Position numbers and translations under genes: made by a program. Positions 34,420-46,065 of a DNA stretch of 64,000 nt are shown here, in pieces; positions within the stretch are counted from its first letter, which is position 1; the number at the start of each line of letters is the position of its first letter. The DNA lies in the NCBI GenBank assembly GCA_037043015.1, contig CM073324.1, positions 6,531,013 to 6,595,012 of the forward strand, read 5' to 3'. This DNA is from Bryum argenteum (lineage: Eukaryota > Streptophyta > Bryopsida > Bryales > Bryaceae). Under the pieces are notes generated by a model that was given only the letters and a program-made list of their open reading frames with translations, searched no databases and was not told the DNA's origin.

Positions 34420-36038
34420 TGTCCATGCAAATACCACAATACTACATACAACAGGCTCCACCAACTCCACTCAACACCACTGTCAACAAAAACAAACAAT
34501 GGAATAAAAAACTATATCCCCCATTAACGACAACTAACCCCTCAACCACACACGTCCCTTCCATGCCATCATTCGTAATTAACCCAATATTAAAATTCCA
34601 ACCACAATTTAGTTATTATACGGACGGCTCCTTCATTCCGCCAAAAGAAGCCCCAGATGGCCACTGGAAAAAAGAAAAAGCCGGATACGGTATTTACAAC
34701 TCCACGAAACCGGACATGCAACTATCCGTAAGACTCCCTGGCCTTCAAACCTGCTTTCGCGCAGAATTAATGGCTATATACACAACACTCCATTTAATAA
34801 ACAACAAATATCCCAACGAACCAGCATACATTTTTACAGATTGCATCAACTGTCTATACAATTTGAATACTCATATTCAACAACCCTTCGCACACCACAA
34901 CCATGCCGACAAAAGTATCATGGCAGAAATGGTTGAATTACTCAAAAACCGCACACAACCAACTATATTTCACAAAGTCAAAGCACATATCAACATCACT
35001 GGCAATGAACAGGCAGATAAACTTGGAAAAGCAGGCGCCACGAAAAAATACTCAATAGCCACACAACCCCACGAATTTGCACACACAACACCATTCTACT
35101 ACCAAAAATATGCATGGCCTGGACCCCTAACTCGCTCGGACAAAGGCCCAGTTCGATGTCTCCAAACATACCTACACAAATACGACTACGACAACAACCT
35201 TGAAATACTTGCTTCCCGATTCCCTAACACTAACAAATGGACCACAAACCCGGACATTGATAATGAATTATCTAACACATACTGGTCGAATCCTATGATT
35301 TCAGACTCCCAAAAAACAACTATTTTAAAACTCCGTACAGGCCAATACATGGGAAACGCAAGGAAACAACTATTTTTTGGCAGAGAAAGATTCCCCTCAA
35401 TCACATGTTCTATATGCAACTCCTCAGATGTCGATACATGGCTACATGCATTGCTCAAATGTGGACACCACCACATACACGCCATCAGATGCAAACGTCA
35501 TAACAAAGCCGTATGGGAATTAAGAAAACTAATACTATCATCAGAGAAATCCAGATGCTACATTCTCATGAACGCAGGCACATTTATTTATAACCCTCGA
35601 GAAAACACAGTTCCCACATGGCTATTACAATGCAATTGCACAGAACAAAGATGTCACTGCAACGCCAGACTTAGACCAGACATCCTATGCGTAAAAGGAC
35701 TCCCACACAAAAACGACCCTCCATCACAACCATCAGACAACCTCACAATTCAATTCATTGAATTCACATACTGCAACGACAGATTCCCACAAGAAACAAT
35801 TAGTAACAAAATAGACAAATACCAACCACTCATTGACAATATCCGCAACCTAGGATGGAAAGTTGACCCACTGATCGTCATCACAGCAGGTGCCAGAGGC
35901 ACTACACACAAGCCATCAATGAAAATACTCGAAGATAAATTCGAAATACCGAAAACTTGCATAAAACGAACATTCCAAGAGATAAATACCATAGCCATCC
36001 AACACGCCGGGTCAATATCCTATACAAAAGAAAGATAG
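34419..36038 (+). CDS. LINE RNase H plus restriction-like endonuclease (RLE) domains
   Basis: 539 codons, apparently intact. RNase H carries all four acidic residues: YYTDGSF, FRAELMAIY, FTDCINC and GNEQADKLG (residues about 65-210). After a linker comes a CCHC knuckle (CSICNSSDVDTWLHALLKCG, then HAIRCKRHN), and then the RLE core: ARLRPDILCVKG, followed by IEFTYCNDRF and a K..KY...GWKV tail, as in R2-type and Dualen endonucleases. The ATG at 34419 overlaps the preceding stop as TAATG, an arrangement known to allow termination-reinitiation in some LINEs. The RLE would cut target DNA, and RNase H would remove the RNA strand. Confidence 0.85.
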   Translation: MSMQIPQYYIQQAPPTPLNTTVNKNKQWNKKLYPPLTTTNPSTTHVPSMPSFVINPILKFQPQFSYYTDGSFIPPKEAPDGHWKKEKAGYGIYNSTKPDMQLSVRLPGLQTCFRAELMAIYTTLHLINNKYPNEPAYIFTDCINCLYNLNTHIQQPFAHHNHADKSIMAEMVELLKNRTQPTIFHKVKAHINITGNEQADKLGKAGATKKYSIATQPHEFAHTTPFYYQKYAWPGPLTRSDKGPVRCLQTYLHKYDYDNNLEILASRFPNTNKWTTNPDIDNELSNTYWSNPMISDSQKTTILKLRTGQYMGNARKQLFFGRERFPSITCSICNSSDVDTWLHALLKCGHHHIHAIRCKRHNKAVWELRKLILSSEKSRCYILMNAGTFIYNPRENTVPTWLLQCNCTEQRCHCNARLRPDILCVKGLPHKNDPPSQPSDNLTIQFIEFTYCNDRFPQETISNKIDKYQPLIDNIRNLGWKVDPLIVITAGARGTTHKPSMKILEDKFEIPKTCIKRTFQEINTIAIQHAGSISYTKER

Positions 36039-36566
36039 AAAACAACCAAACAATCCCAACAATAACCTAACCCAACAAAAGGAGAGGAGTTGGGGTAATG
36101 GCGCAAACTACTTCCCACAGTAAAGTCACACTTGTCTCAGGTAGTTGGGAGGGGGCCGATTGATTGGCACAACTCTCCTGCCTATGAATAATTCACCAGC
36201 AGCACCAAACCATGTTGATCACAATAAACGCTCAAACGGATCCATCGAGAATCGAACCCGGACCGTTTAGTAACAATGTAATCTTCCTTCCCAATCAATC
36301 TGGAATTATGGCTTGGCGTCCATAAACACACCCAAACCACCTAATATACCCCCATATAACCCTTACCGGAGTTCCCCTCCTTTTCTATTTTATTTTTATC
36401 ATTTTATTTTTTCTGGTTACTATAGTGTCTATTCCCGAAAGGGGTGAGTAGTCGTGCATCAATGGCCCCTGTCCGATGGGCACCGGTTCATTGGCATGAC
36501 GAACAGACACTTTATTCACGCCGGCCCTGTAAATAGGACCGGAGTTTTTATCTATCTATCTATCTG
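36039..36566 (+). other. LINE 3' untranslated region and terminus
   Basis: It contains a tRNA T-arm-like block (36222-36278, minus strand) and ends with GACACTTTATTCACGCCGGC, a hairpin CCGGCCC...GGACCGG (36521-36542) and an ATCTATCTATCTATC tail (36550-36565). The hairpin plus TATC tail is the module found again in and around the ORF1-ORF2 spacer, and is a candidate signal for recognition by the reverse transcriptase. Confidence 0.65.
36222..36278 (-). other. tRNA T-arm-like motif in LINE 3' region
   Basis: Minus strand: ACATTGTTACTAAACGGTCC, then GGGTTCGATTCTCGATGG and ATCCGTTTGAGCG. GGTTCGATTCT fits a B box. The block matches 23226-23279 over about 55 bases with small gaps. A matching acceptor stem and A box were not found. 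Confidence 0.45.
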
Positions 36567-38046
36567 TCATATGCTTGAATAACCCAAAACAAAATCTACC
36601 TTCGCTAAAGTGCATGCCATAAACTCATACTTCATTGAATAGGTTTGCAATTTTTACAACAAAAACTAGGCTTGATTTTGGATTCAACCCAACAAATTTT
36701 GTCAAGAACAAACTAATTCTCAACTTGTTAAGATACTTGTATTGTCAAATCTTATATACAAATTCCTTACCGTTGTGAGAACTTAATATTCAAATTTGGA
36801 AATAGAATTGTTTTCTTGTCTTGTAGCATGGAAAAGTGGTGTTTTGGGGTTAAAAAAACTTTCTATGAAAAAAGTTATGGCTTGAAGTTCTTCAAATTTA
36901 TGTTTCTTAAGGAGTTAGATATCTTTTATGCTTGATCAAGACTTAACTTGTAGGAAATTCTCAAATTATAAACTTGCGATCATTTGTATAGTGATTAATG
37001 TTCAAGAATATGACTATACCCTTTTATGAATAAAGAGATATCACAAATGTATAGACTAACCGTGTACAACATTTCAAACATGCATTTAAATTTATTATTA
37101 TACTTTTTGTAATTAACGATATGAGAGCCTTTCATGTTGACAGGACTTGGAAGTTTGGATGCCAAATACGTAGGGTTAGGGTTTAAGGTTTCTCAGGATT
37201 CACCGGCATCGCGCGCTCTCGGTGCCGCTTGCACGAGTACAGAGCAGGTCATTCGCTTTCAATGCCCATTCATCTCTCTTATCAGTTTGATTTTAGTCAA
37301 ATTCACTTTAGAATCTTTGATGATTGCTCGAAGTAGAATCTTAAGGAAGCTGGTCCAGTTATAATTTGGTTAGCTTATATATGGGTGCTGCGCTCTTGTA
37401 GAAGCCGAATTCTGCACCCGGTCAGTGCATTTTCTTCTCTTTCTTCTTCGGATGGTAGAGCCCGCATATGCGATTTTTGAACAATTTGAGCGGGAATTTT
37501 TTTGTCACCAGAAGCACGAATTCTCGACACATTTTACAAATTAGCAGTAATGCGTCGGAATTGAATAAATGGGAAGGTCGGATGGTGATTCGCATTCTTT
37601 TGACTCGATTGACACATTCTACTAACGCGTCATTTTGAATAAGTGTCGCAATCTTGGAAGGTGATTCGAATTTTTATAATTACGATGACGGTTTCTACTC
37701 CTGTGATTGAGTTCAAGCATTAGTTATATAAGAGTCTCGGAGCAATGTGAGCGAAAGGAATTTATGAGAAGCTTACTTGCGAATGGAGCTGTAGGACTGG
37801 GATTGTAGCTGAAGTAGAAGCTTTGCGAATTATAATCTTAGTGAGTTATTTAGGGCTTTTAAGCGCGTTGATGGATGTACGAGTACTACTGTCCATTGAG
37901 ATTCCGAAATGGGCATCTCTTCTCACTGTCATTGAACATCATCTCGCACGATTTCGGACTTTGCGAACTTCTCAGTAGTACTACAGCATTCCAATTAGAA
38001 CTGTGTCCTAAGGTGAGACTGGACCTCTTTGAATGCAGGTGGCAGG
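36567..38046. other. Intergenic and 5' region of the THADA-like gene
   Basis: No protein-coding gene. It includes a telo-box cluster at 37171 and probable non-coding 5' exons. A CAG|GT acceptor at 38038 lies nine bases before the THADA start codon, so at least one intron is likely in the 5' UTR. Confidence 0.5.
37171..37185 (+). promoter_or_regulatory. Telo-box-like element
   Basis: TAGGGTTAGGGTTTA contains TTAGGGTTT, the complement of the plant telo-box AAACCCTAA that is common in 5' regions of housekeeping genes. It sits about 860 bp upstream of the THADA-like start codon. Confidence 0.5.
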
Positions 38047-41000
38047 ATGGCAGTTAGATGGAAAGCTGGTCAGAGGCGGAAGCGGTGGACGGAGCAAGCT
38101 ATTTCTCTCCCGGCTGATGTTCTCAGTCGTATTCAAGAAGCAGATGCATCAGTCGAATTGTCATCTGATGCGTCATTTGCTACTTTTTCGAAGCAGCTTC
38201 TTTCTTTTGGAGAATTGCCATCTACCTTTGCACAAATAGCGGCGACCAAGGCTCTTACCGATTCATTGCTGTCCGTGCTCAAATCTGGTCCTGTTTCAGC
38301 GCAGACAGCTCTGCGTCTTTATGTAGAGCTCTTATTTTTGCACAACTCTCGACCCCTTCACCGTGGTCTGCTGACACCCCTTTCACGTTTATCTAAGGAT
38401 TGGGAATCGAAAGTAGCAGACGCACTCAAATGTTGTTGTCTAGAGTATTGCCAGGGCGGAATCAAGCACCAAAGGTTTTCTATAGTAGGAGTTGCATCGT
38501 CTATCTCCACTCTTCCTCAACCGGGAATATTGAAAGGAGTCCTAGAGATTTGTTTAAACATTTTTACTTTGTCATCCTGCTACGATGTAGCTTGGGTGCT
38601 AGATTACTCCAATGAAGGGGGACGGCCGCCGCCAAATACAATGGAGGATACTCAGGACGCCGTTGGGTCTCTTTATTACGTGTTGCAACATTACCCTCAG
38701 TGGTTCACAAACGCGGATGTGGATGCGGGTGCCCTCTCGGATGGAAGAAACAGTGAGTTGTGGTCCCGGTCTGGGCCTGCTGTGTATGGCATAGTAGTTC
38801 GGACACTCGTTGATGTACTTCAGACCTCAGCACTATCTCGAGACTGCGTGGTGGCCGCAGGGGTGGGGCTATGTGCGGCAGCCTTGTTCCAGAACTCTCA
38901 GGAGGAAGTTGCGTTATTGCTAGCTAAATCAGTCTTCGCTGATTCTGCGGCTCAAAGTATTGTAGTATTATCAATTGCGAATGGTCTCAGCGAAGGGCCC
39001 AAGAGCTTTGGGATGTTGGATGCTGCTATTAGGGAAGAATGCAAAAGTGACATTCGTGCCGAGGTTAGCAGGTTCTCCGAGTTTGGCAAACTATGTGTGT
39101 TGCGGGGACTCTTAACTGCCATGCCTCGAGAATCACTGAACATCCCACTTCTTGTTAGAGGGAGCGCTGAGTCTAGCACTGGCAGCATTGCAGAACCAGC
39201 TTGGAAATTGTGGACGATTCTTTATGACGGTATATTGCCGGCTCTTTGCAAGCTGTCTGAAGGTTCTGTCGACAGCCACTTCAAGTTTCACACAGTGACA
39301 GCTCTTCAGATATGCTTGCAGCAAGTACGTGCTTCTGTTTCCGGCAAATTAACTCAAGAAGCACTTGGCCGACTGTCTGAGGCTGCCAGTATCCATGGAG
39401 TTCTGATTACAGAATACGAGCCGTTGCCTTCAACCAGGATCTCTCGAATTCTTCAAATTGTGTGGAATAACTGGGAAGATCCCCTTACTCAAACTGTGAA
39501 GCAGGTGCAAGCTATCTTTGACCTCTTGGTAGATGTGCAGTACGTGTTCACACAACAGATGGAAGGTCATGATCATCCTAATGAAGTTAGCAACGAAGAG
39601 TTCGTGAAACAGATAGCATCAAATCTGCTAGCTGAGGGACGCTACAGGAAGGGCAAGTACGTGCCATTGGCCTCCTTAGCTATGCGAATTGGTGCGGAAA
39701 AAATGCTGTCCATGAAGCCAAACCTGTTATTTGATACTTTTCATGCACAGTCCGACGATGACGTGTGCTGTTCTGCAAGTTCATTTCTAAAAACATTTCT
39801 GGAACGACTTCAAGGGGATTGCTGGAGCTCTTTTGGTGGAGTTGCGGAAGGCGATGTAGCCTTCAGGCGGCTGTGGATTCCTCCCCTGCTCACCGTCCTT
39901 CTTTCTGGAAATTCTCGGCTTAGGACCAATCTTAACACTTATGCACTACCTGTGGCCATGCGGATAGATCCGGAAAGTGTGGTATCCGTATTGGCGTTTA
40001 TACTGGATGGAGCTAACAAGTGGGGAGAAAATTCAGGTTTGAATTGGGAGTATCTGAAGGGTGCGCCAGGCTTGCCTTCTCACCTAACATTGCACCAGCG
40101 TGTAGCAGCTCTGATATCGGTGTTGAAAGTGGCGCGTTCTTTGGGTCTTATCGATGGGGATATTGAACAAGAATATAGCACGACAAGTTCTGCTTCAAAT
40201 GGGGGTCTTACCCCATCTACTGGCGAGGCTGCCGTTGTCCGGATTCAGCACGAGATTGTGCAGGTCCCTCTATCCTGGCTAGAGCAGGCATTGACTCATC
40301 TTGATGATAGCTTACGGGTTGATGCCGCGGAACTGATATGTCTGAATCCGAAAACAGCATCCATGCCCTCTTCATTGGAATTGAAAATGTTAAGACTCTC
40401 AATTCCCTTAAATATGAGGTGTTCATCTACATCATTTCGCATGCGATGGACTAGCCTTTTGAAGAAATTCTTCAGTCGTGTAAAAACTGCAGCATACAGG
40501 CAGCATCGGCTGGAAACTGAAATGCAGCCTGTGAAATCATCGTCGTCTGCCATCAGTTATGGAGATGAGAAAAAGAAGAAAAGGGTTGCAGCAGCAGAGA
40601 AGCAGAAGAATGCGTCCATCAAGTCTGACGATGAGCAGGTTTCTAAGGATGGGGTCAGCATCGCTGAGATGCAGGAATTTATGCAGTTGTTGAGTCAGTA
40701 CCTACTGTCTTCACTTTATCCATCTGCTCCTTATGAGCGCAAGAACATGGCAATGGAGCTCTTGAATGCAATAATTGAGGTTTGGAGCCTATCGTCTACG
40801 GAATCCAACTCACTTGTCACAGAAGGTTTCTCGCCCTATCAAGCTGGCCTTCTATCGGCAGAAGCGACTCTTGTGGTTGTTGGTGCAATTGTGGATAGCT
40901 GGGACAAGCTGAGGGAAAGTGCGTTCAGGATTCTGGTGCGTTACCCGACCCCATTGCCAGGACTGGACTCAACTACCTCAATAGAAAATATCCTACACTG

Positions 41001-44000
41001 GGCTAAGGGCCTTGTCAGTAGTCCTCGTGTGCGAGAAAGTGATGCAGGAGCATTGGTTCTGCGCCTTATTTTTCGAAAATATGTGCTTGACCTTGGTTGG
41101 ACAGTCAATGTTCATACAGTGAAAACATCTAAAAATGTGGATAAAGAGTGTGGAAGGATAGGGCCTGATAGAGTAGGTGTAGCAATAGCAGAATATGTGG
41201 AGTCTTTGAATGACTGGCTGGAATGGGGGATCGACGAGGGGGACAAAGACCTCGTGAAAGCCTGCTCACATAGTTTCGTGCATGGGGTACTCCTTACACT
41301 TCGGTACACAATGGAAGAGCTGCCATGGACTTTAGTCGGTGTAGAAGTTGGTGCCCACCGTCTCAGGATGGCCTTGCACAAGCTCATAAGCCTGCTCCTG
41401 CGGGTCACCAAATTGACTTTATGGGTGGTTGCTGCCAATGCTCTTAACCTGCCACCTAACATGACTTCAGATACTCAAGCAAGTCTGTTGGATGACATGA
41501 TGGATGTTAATCTGGAGGAAGAGGGGTTTGAAGATGAAGAAGGGGTCGCTCCTGTTGAGCAAATGATCATGGTTGGTTGTTGGCTTTCGATGAAAGAGGT
41601 GCGACATCTCTGTCTTTCTTTGTGTTTTAAGCCATTGTTATCCTATTTCAAAGATGTGTACTTATTATCGTCGAGTGCTTTGTACATCATATGATGTCTA
41701 TTCGACGTCGTGGCCTTGGACTCGTTGCTTCTTGTTTTCACTATGTGCTCTAGAAGATTTCATTATTGACCTCTTGGAATTTGATTACTGTATCTGATGA
41801 ATCTGGGGATTCGATTTGTTTTCTTAGGTCAGCCTTCTTCTAGGAACCATCGCGAGAGAAGTTCCGCTACCTGGCAGCAATGCCGAAGGAGATAATGCGA
41901 CATCACTACGTGCCGAAGCGGTAAGGATGGGTTAGGAACCTGACTTATGAGTTGCTCATGTGGTTGAGCTGATTCAATCTTTTGAGCAGATTTGAGTTTT
42001 AGCGGCTTCATACACTTTTTCTGATGTGTTATATGTAATCATGACATAGGGCACAAGTGAGATGCTGAATGCGGAGCAGTTGGAGGCAATGGGAGCGCAC
42101 TTCTTGCAAGTGCTGCTAGCCATGAAACACAATGGTGCCATCGACAAAACTCGTACAGGCTTCATTGCCCTTTGTGATCGTCTTCTACGCTCTCCTGACC
42201 CCAGGTTATCTATTGCATCTTCCACTACCATTCATATTGGTGAATATGCAGAGTTTCATGAGTGTCGAATCTGCTGTCTCATTGTAGATCGTCGTATATC
42301 TTCAGTTCATGTCAAGAAGCAGCGTTTTACCTTGAAACTAATGTTTGAGAATCAAATTTAAATAGCAGAAACTTGACGTGTTTGCAGATTGAACAAGCTG
42401 CCTGAAACATGGATGCATCAGCTGCTTGAACGAACTGGGGCTAAAGGACAGACCGTGGATAATCTACTGAGACGAAGTGCTGGCATACCAGCAGCATTCC
42501 TTGCACTTTTCTTGGCTGAGCCTGATGGTGCGCCGAAGAAGCTTCTTCCAATGGCCATGAAATGGTTGATTGATACGTCCAAAGCCTTTGTTTCTGCATC
42601 GACCAAAGATAACGCTGTGAAAACCTCTGGCGGGGATGATCTGGTGCATGTTGTCGACAATTCCGTCGATAATGTTGAGCTACAAACAAAGATGAAACAG
42701 CGGGATGAAGGTGTAGTGCCCACCGTACATGCCTTCAACGCAATGAGAGTCGCATTTCATGACACTAACTTAGCCACTGATACCTCTGGATTCTGTGCGG
42801 ATGGCCTCATTACTGCTATACAAGCCTTCTCGTGCCCGTATTGGGAAGTTCGCAACAGTGCGACACTTGCATTTGCTGCTCTTGTGCATCGCTGTATCGG
42901 TTTCCTTAACGTTTACAAGCGTGAATCCGCAAGGCGAGCTATTACAGGGTTTGAATTTTTCCACAGGTGAGGTCCCTAAATCTCTCTTAGTAACGCATCT
43001 GCTCACGTGTTTGAAAAATGACGGGCTTAGCTTATCTCTTGCTCGATAAAGGATTACATGTCTAAGGCTTACAATGTGTGTGGTGTGTGTAGATTTCCAA
43101 CATTGCACCCCTTCCTTTTGCAAGAACTACGCTCAGCAACTCTGCAACTACAGCATGAAGAAGGCAGTGGTGGGTATCAGGGCCAAGGAATGACAAGCAC
43201 TTTACATCCAAGCTTGGGACCTGTCTTCATCATATTGTCTCGACTCAAGCCCTCAGTCATAAGCTCAGGAGTGGGTGATTGGCTTAGTCCTTCCGCATTC
43301 CGTCCTTACGTGACTTCTTGTGCGACCATGGAGAATTTTCACGTTCGAGTGCTAGCGTCACGTGCTCTAGCACCTCTTGTATCGTCAGATGATTTACCAG
43401 AAGTGTTGTTGAAGCTTGCGGAAAGCTTACCAAGTGCAAGAAACGCATCAAATAACTCACTATCCAACAGTGCAATTCATGGGGTGCTACTGCAGATGAC
43501 CGTCCTTCTGAACTCGAACTGCTCTGCACTGCCAGATCTTGACATGCGCCAACTGATCGTGACGAAGCTGTACAGTGTGGTTGAGCAGCGTCTATGGCTG
43601 GGGTCGATCCGCCTTTGTCCTTGCCATATGGTAGTAGGTTCTTTCTTTAGTATGTTGGAAGCAACTCTGGGCATTGCGAAGACTTGTGCAGAAGGGCTAA
43701 CTACCGTAGAAGCCTTGATCGGTAACCTTCAAGGGCACTTACTACAGTTGTGCTCAGAGTGCCTAGAGGATGAATTCAGTGGCGTGGCAACTTGGAAAGA
43801 ATCCATGCAGGTACTCGTGCGCGAACGGGCTGCAAACCTTTATTTTACTACTATCCTCTCGAATTGGTCGTCACAGAGCAGCGATGCTGAAAATAGTATA
43901 GCAGATATGACGACATTGACGAACTTGGGGCTCGTGTTCAACCGTGCGCTTTCACATAGAATGTACGAAGTGCGCCTATCAACGCTCAAGGTTCTTAAGA

Positions 44001-45286
44001 AGTTCTCTCTCTGTTTAACAAAGCCGAGCTCTGCAGAAGCCAGTTGGATGGGTAGCTACTTGCAGCCATTGCTCGTGGAGCGTTTGAGTTTAGAGAATCA
44101 TCCTGGCTGTGTTCGTCGCCTTCTCCATGTGTTTTTCGCTTGGAGAGTGGTGTTTCAAAAGCATACAGCGGACAACAATATTGCGTGGGATACATCATCA
44201 TTGGTGATTTGGGATAGGGTGCTGCATATCTACAAGACAACGAAACATACAAAGACCAAGGAAGTGGCTATGAAGTGCATGGGAGCATGTTTGAGTCAGA
44301 TGCTTACCGGCAGCAATACTAAACCTGTCAGGGAGGCTGTCGATGAATGGGTTCATCTCGTGAAGAAGCATAGTGCAGGAAGTGAGTCTGTTAACTTCCG
44401 TCGTGCTACGGCAGAGGCCATTGTGGCTTCTAAATTTCTGGAACAGGTTCCATGGGTGGCGTTAAAACTGGCTTCAAAAGAGGATGAAGAATTCGCTGAA
44501 TGGTACGGGAGGTCCCTGTTACAGGTCTGGTGCGTTTGTGTGAAGCTTTTGGAAGATGAAGACCCAGAGCTTCGACAGAGTCTCGCCATGTCCTTGATGG
44601 ACGTTCTCGCTCTTTTATCGGGAACCCTTAGAAATGCTCATTTCGATTCAGCAATTCCGTCACAAGTGGAGCGGGTGGTGCAGCTAATTTTCCAGTGCCT
44701 GAGCTCTCATTTTGGGACGTGGCAAGTGTACTGGGAAGTTTTGGCAGAGTGGGTGTTGGGATCAGAGGATATAGATGCCCTCCTCATCAACGATGTGGAT
44801 CTGGTCAGGCGCCTTTTCGACAAGGAAATTGACAATCATCATGAAGAAGAGCTGGTGTTTGTGCAGCTTTGTTGCCTCCATCTACGCCAGTTGACGACCT
44901 CCGATGAGGCATTTGTGAAAGTGTGGAGACAGAAGTTTCTTGAGCAAGTCAAGTCCTGTGCGGAACTGACTCTCCGTATGCAAGAGAAGATGTCGTGGGT
45001 TGGTGGCGTCACAAACCACCAGGATGCCTTCAAAATGGTGTACCGCAGGTTATTGGGTCTCTTGACCTTTGCAGGACCGTGCACCAGCAGTGACACAGAC
45101 CAGCTTCTGGAGATCAGCAGCCTGTTACAGCGGGTTCCCTTGAATCCGCTTGTGTCTAATGTGATGCTCAAAGTTTTGCAGGCATATGAAACTCATGCGG
45201 CAATTGATCTGGGCTCTTGTGCATATCGTGTCAGCATGGGCTTAGCTTTTTGCGATAAGTTCGAGCCCTTATTCCTCGTGGAGTGA
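38047..45286 (+). CDS. THADA: THADA/TRM732-like protein (DUF2428), tRNA 2'-O-methylation partner
   Basis: Five coding exons join in perfect phase: 38047-41598, 41828-41920, 42050-42204, 42388-42966 and 43093-45286, giving 2190 residues, the usual size for plant THADA homologues. The protein is an all-helical HEAT/armadillo-type solenoid. The DUF2428 core spans the exon 1 end to exon 4 (WLSMKE into VSLLLGTIAREVPLP, then GAHFLQVLLAMKHNGAIDKT and RTGFIALCDRLL). In yeast the homologue Trm732 partners the Trm7 methyltransferase to modify position 32 of tRNA anticodon loops; a similar cytoplasmic role is expected here from homology. The first Met after the acceptor at 38038 is taken as start. The 3.5-kb first coding exon is long. 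A lysine-rich patch (DEKKKKRVAAAEKQK) lies near residue 840. No defect is seen. Confidence 0.88.
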
Positions 45287-46065
45287 AGCTTTTAAGACTG
45301 ACCGATGTATTCTTCACTTCCCGATGCTGCTATCTTCAGATTTTTGAACGGCTTCAGCTCAAGCATAACGATACAGCTCTCGTGCACTCAGGTAGAGAAT
45401 ACTGTTTCCTACCGTCATACATCATTTCTGGAAGATAAATAGAGCTGTAGTCAGCTCACTTCGGGTACAAGAGCAAAATCGTTATTCTATGACCAAATTT
45501 CATATCAACATTAGGGGTATTAGACCACTAGATTTGAATCAATCACTTTATTCTTATCACAGCTCGATGCATCTATTTATGTAGCCAAGTCAAGCCTAAC
45601 TCAATAAGCTGCTGTGATAGGACCCTTCACCCTATTTAACAACGGTGTTCCATAACTGCTGTTTTTCTTACTAAAGCTGTGCCTGCTTTTGCTTGCAGAT
45701 GTGGAGTTGTACTTACATTATAGAGCTTTCAACCCGGCTGGTCTGAAGTTGATAGCACTGGATCATATCAAGGGATTCGTGATTGATTTTCGCACCACTT
45801 TAGATGAGACACTGCGCACAGTGAAGTCCCGGAACATGCGCACAACCATTTGATCCACCGCTCCATTGTGTGTTCTTAAAACATGGGAATACTTTATCTG
45901 ATTAGTACGATGAACTATGGTGACTAACCAGGTGTAACTAGAATGTGACCCTCTGATTTGTAACAGAACCAGTTGAACAGATGAGAATGACAGTGAAAGC
46001 AATACTGCAACAACTCCATTTGTCAAACTTTTCATTCAAAGCTTTTGCATCACCAGGTTGATGTA

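Larger units (their letters stand above)
24704..36566 (+). mobile_element. Dual-endonuclease (Dualen/RandI-type) LINE, 5'-truncated or interrupted, degenerate
   Basis: Domain order on the plus strand: ORF1 (24718-25813); a spacer with repeats; an ORF2 N-terminus with a 2A-like peptide (28433-28459); an APE endonuclease (28983-about 29850); reverse transcriptase (30640-33240, split by an insertion); an unusual domain (33241-34419); RNase H then a CCHC knuckle and a restriction-like endonuclease (34419-36038). Having both APE and RLE endonucleases plus RNase H defines the Dualen/RandI clade, first described in Chlamydomonas. The 3' end is a small hairpin followed by a TATC microsatellite at 36566. 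The plus strand is strikingly rich in A and C and poor in G throughout. Internal stops, frameshifts and an insertion show an old copy. ORF1 starts 14 bases after the CACTA end, so the real 5' end is probably on the far side of that element. Confidence 0.85.

Noticed and set aside
23226..36278. Functional tRNA genes at the two T-arm-like motifs
   Set aside because: Only a B-box-like hairpin is present; no acceptor stem, D arm or A box could be placed around it.
37171..37185. Interstitial telomere repeat
   Set aside because: Only about two TTAGGG-type units; a promoter telo-box is the simpler reading.
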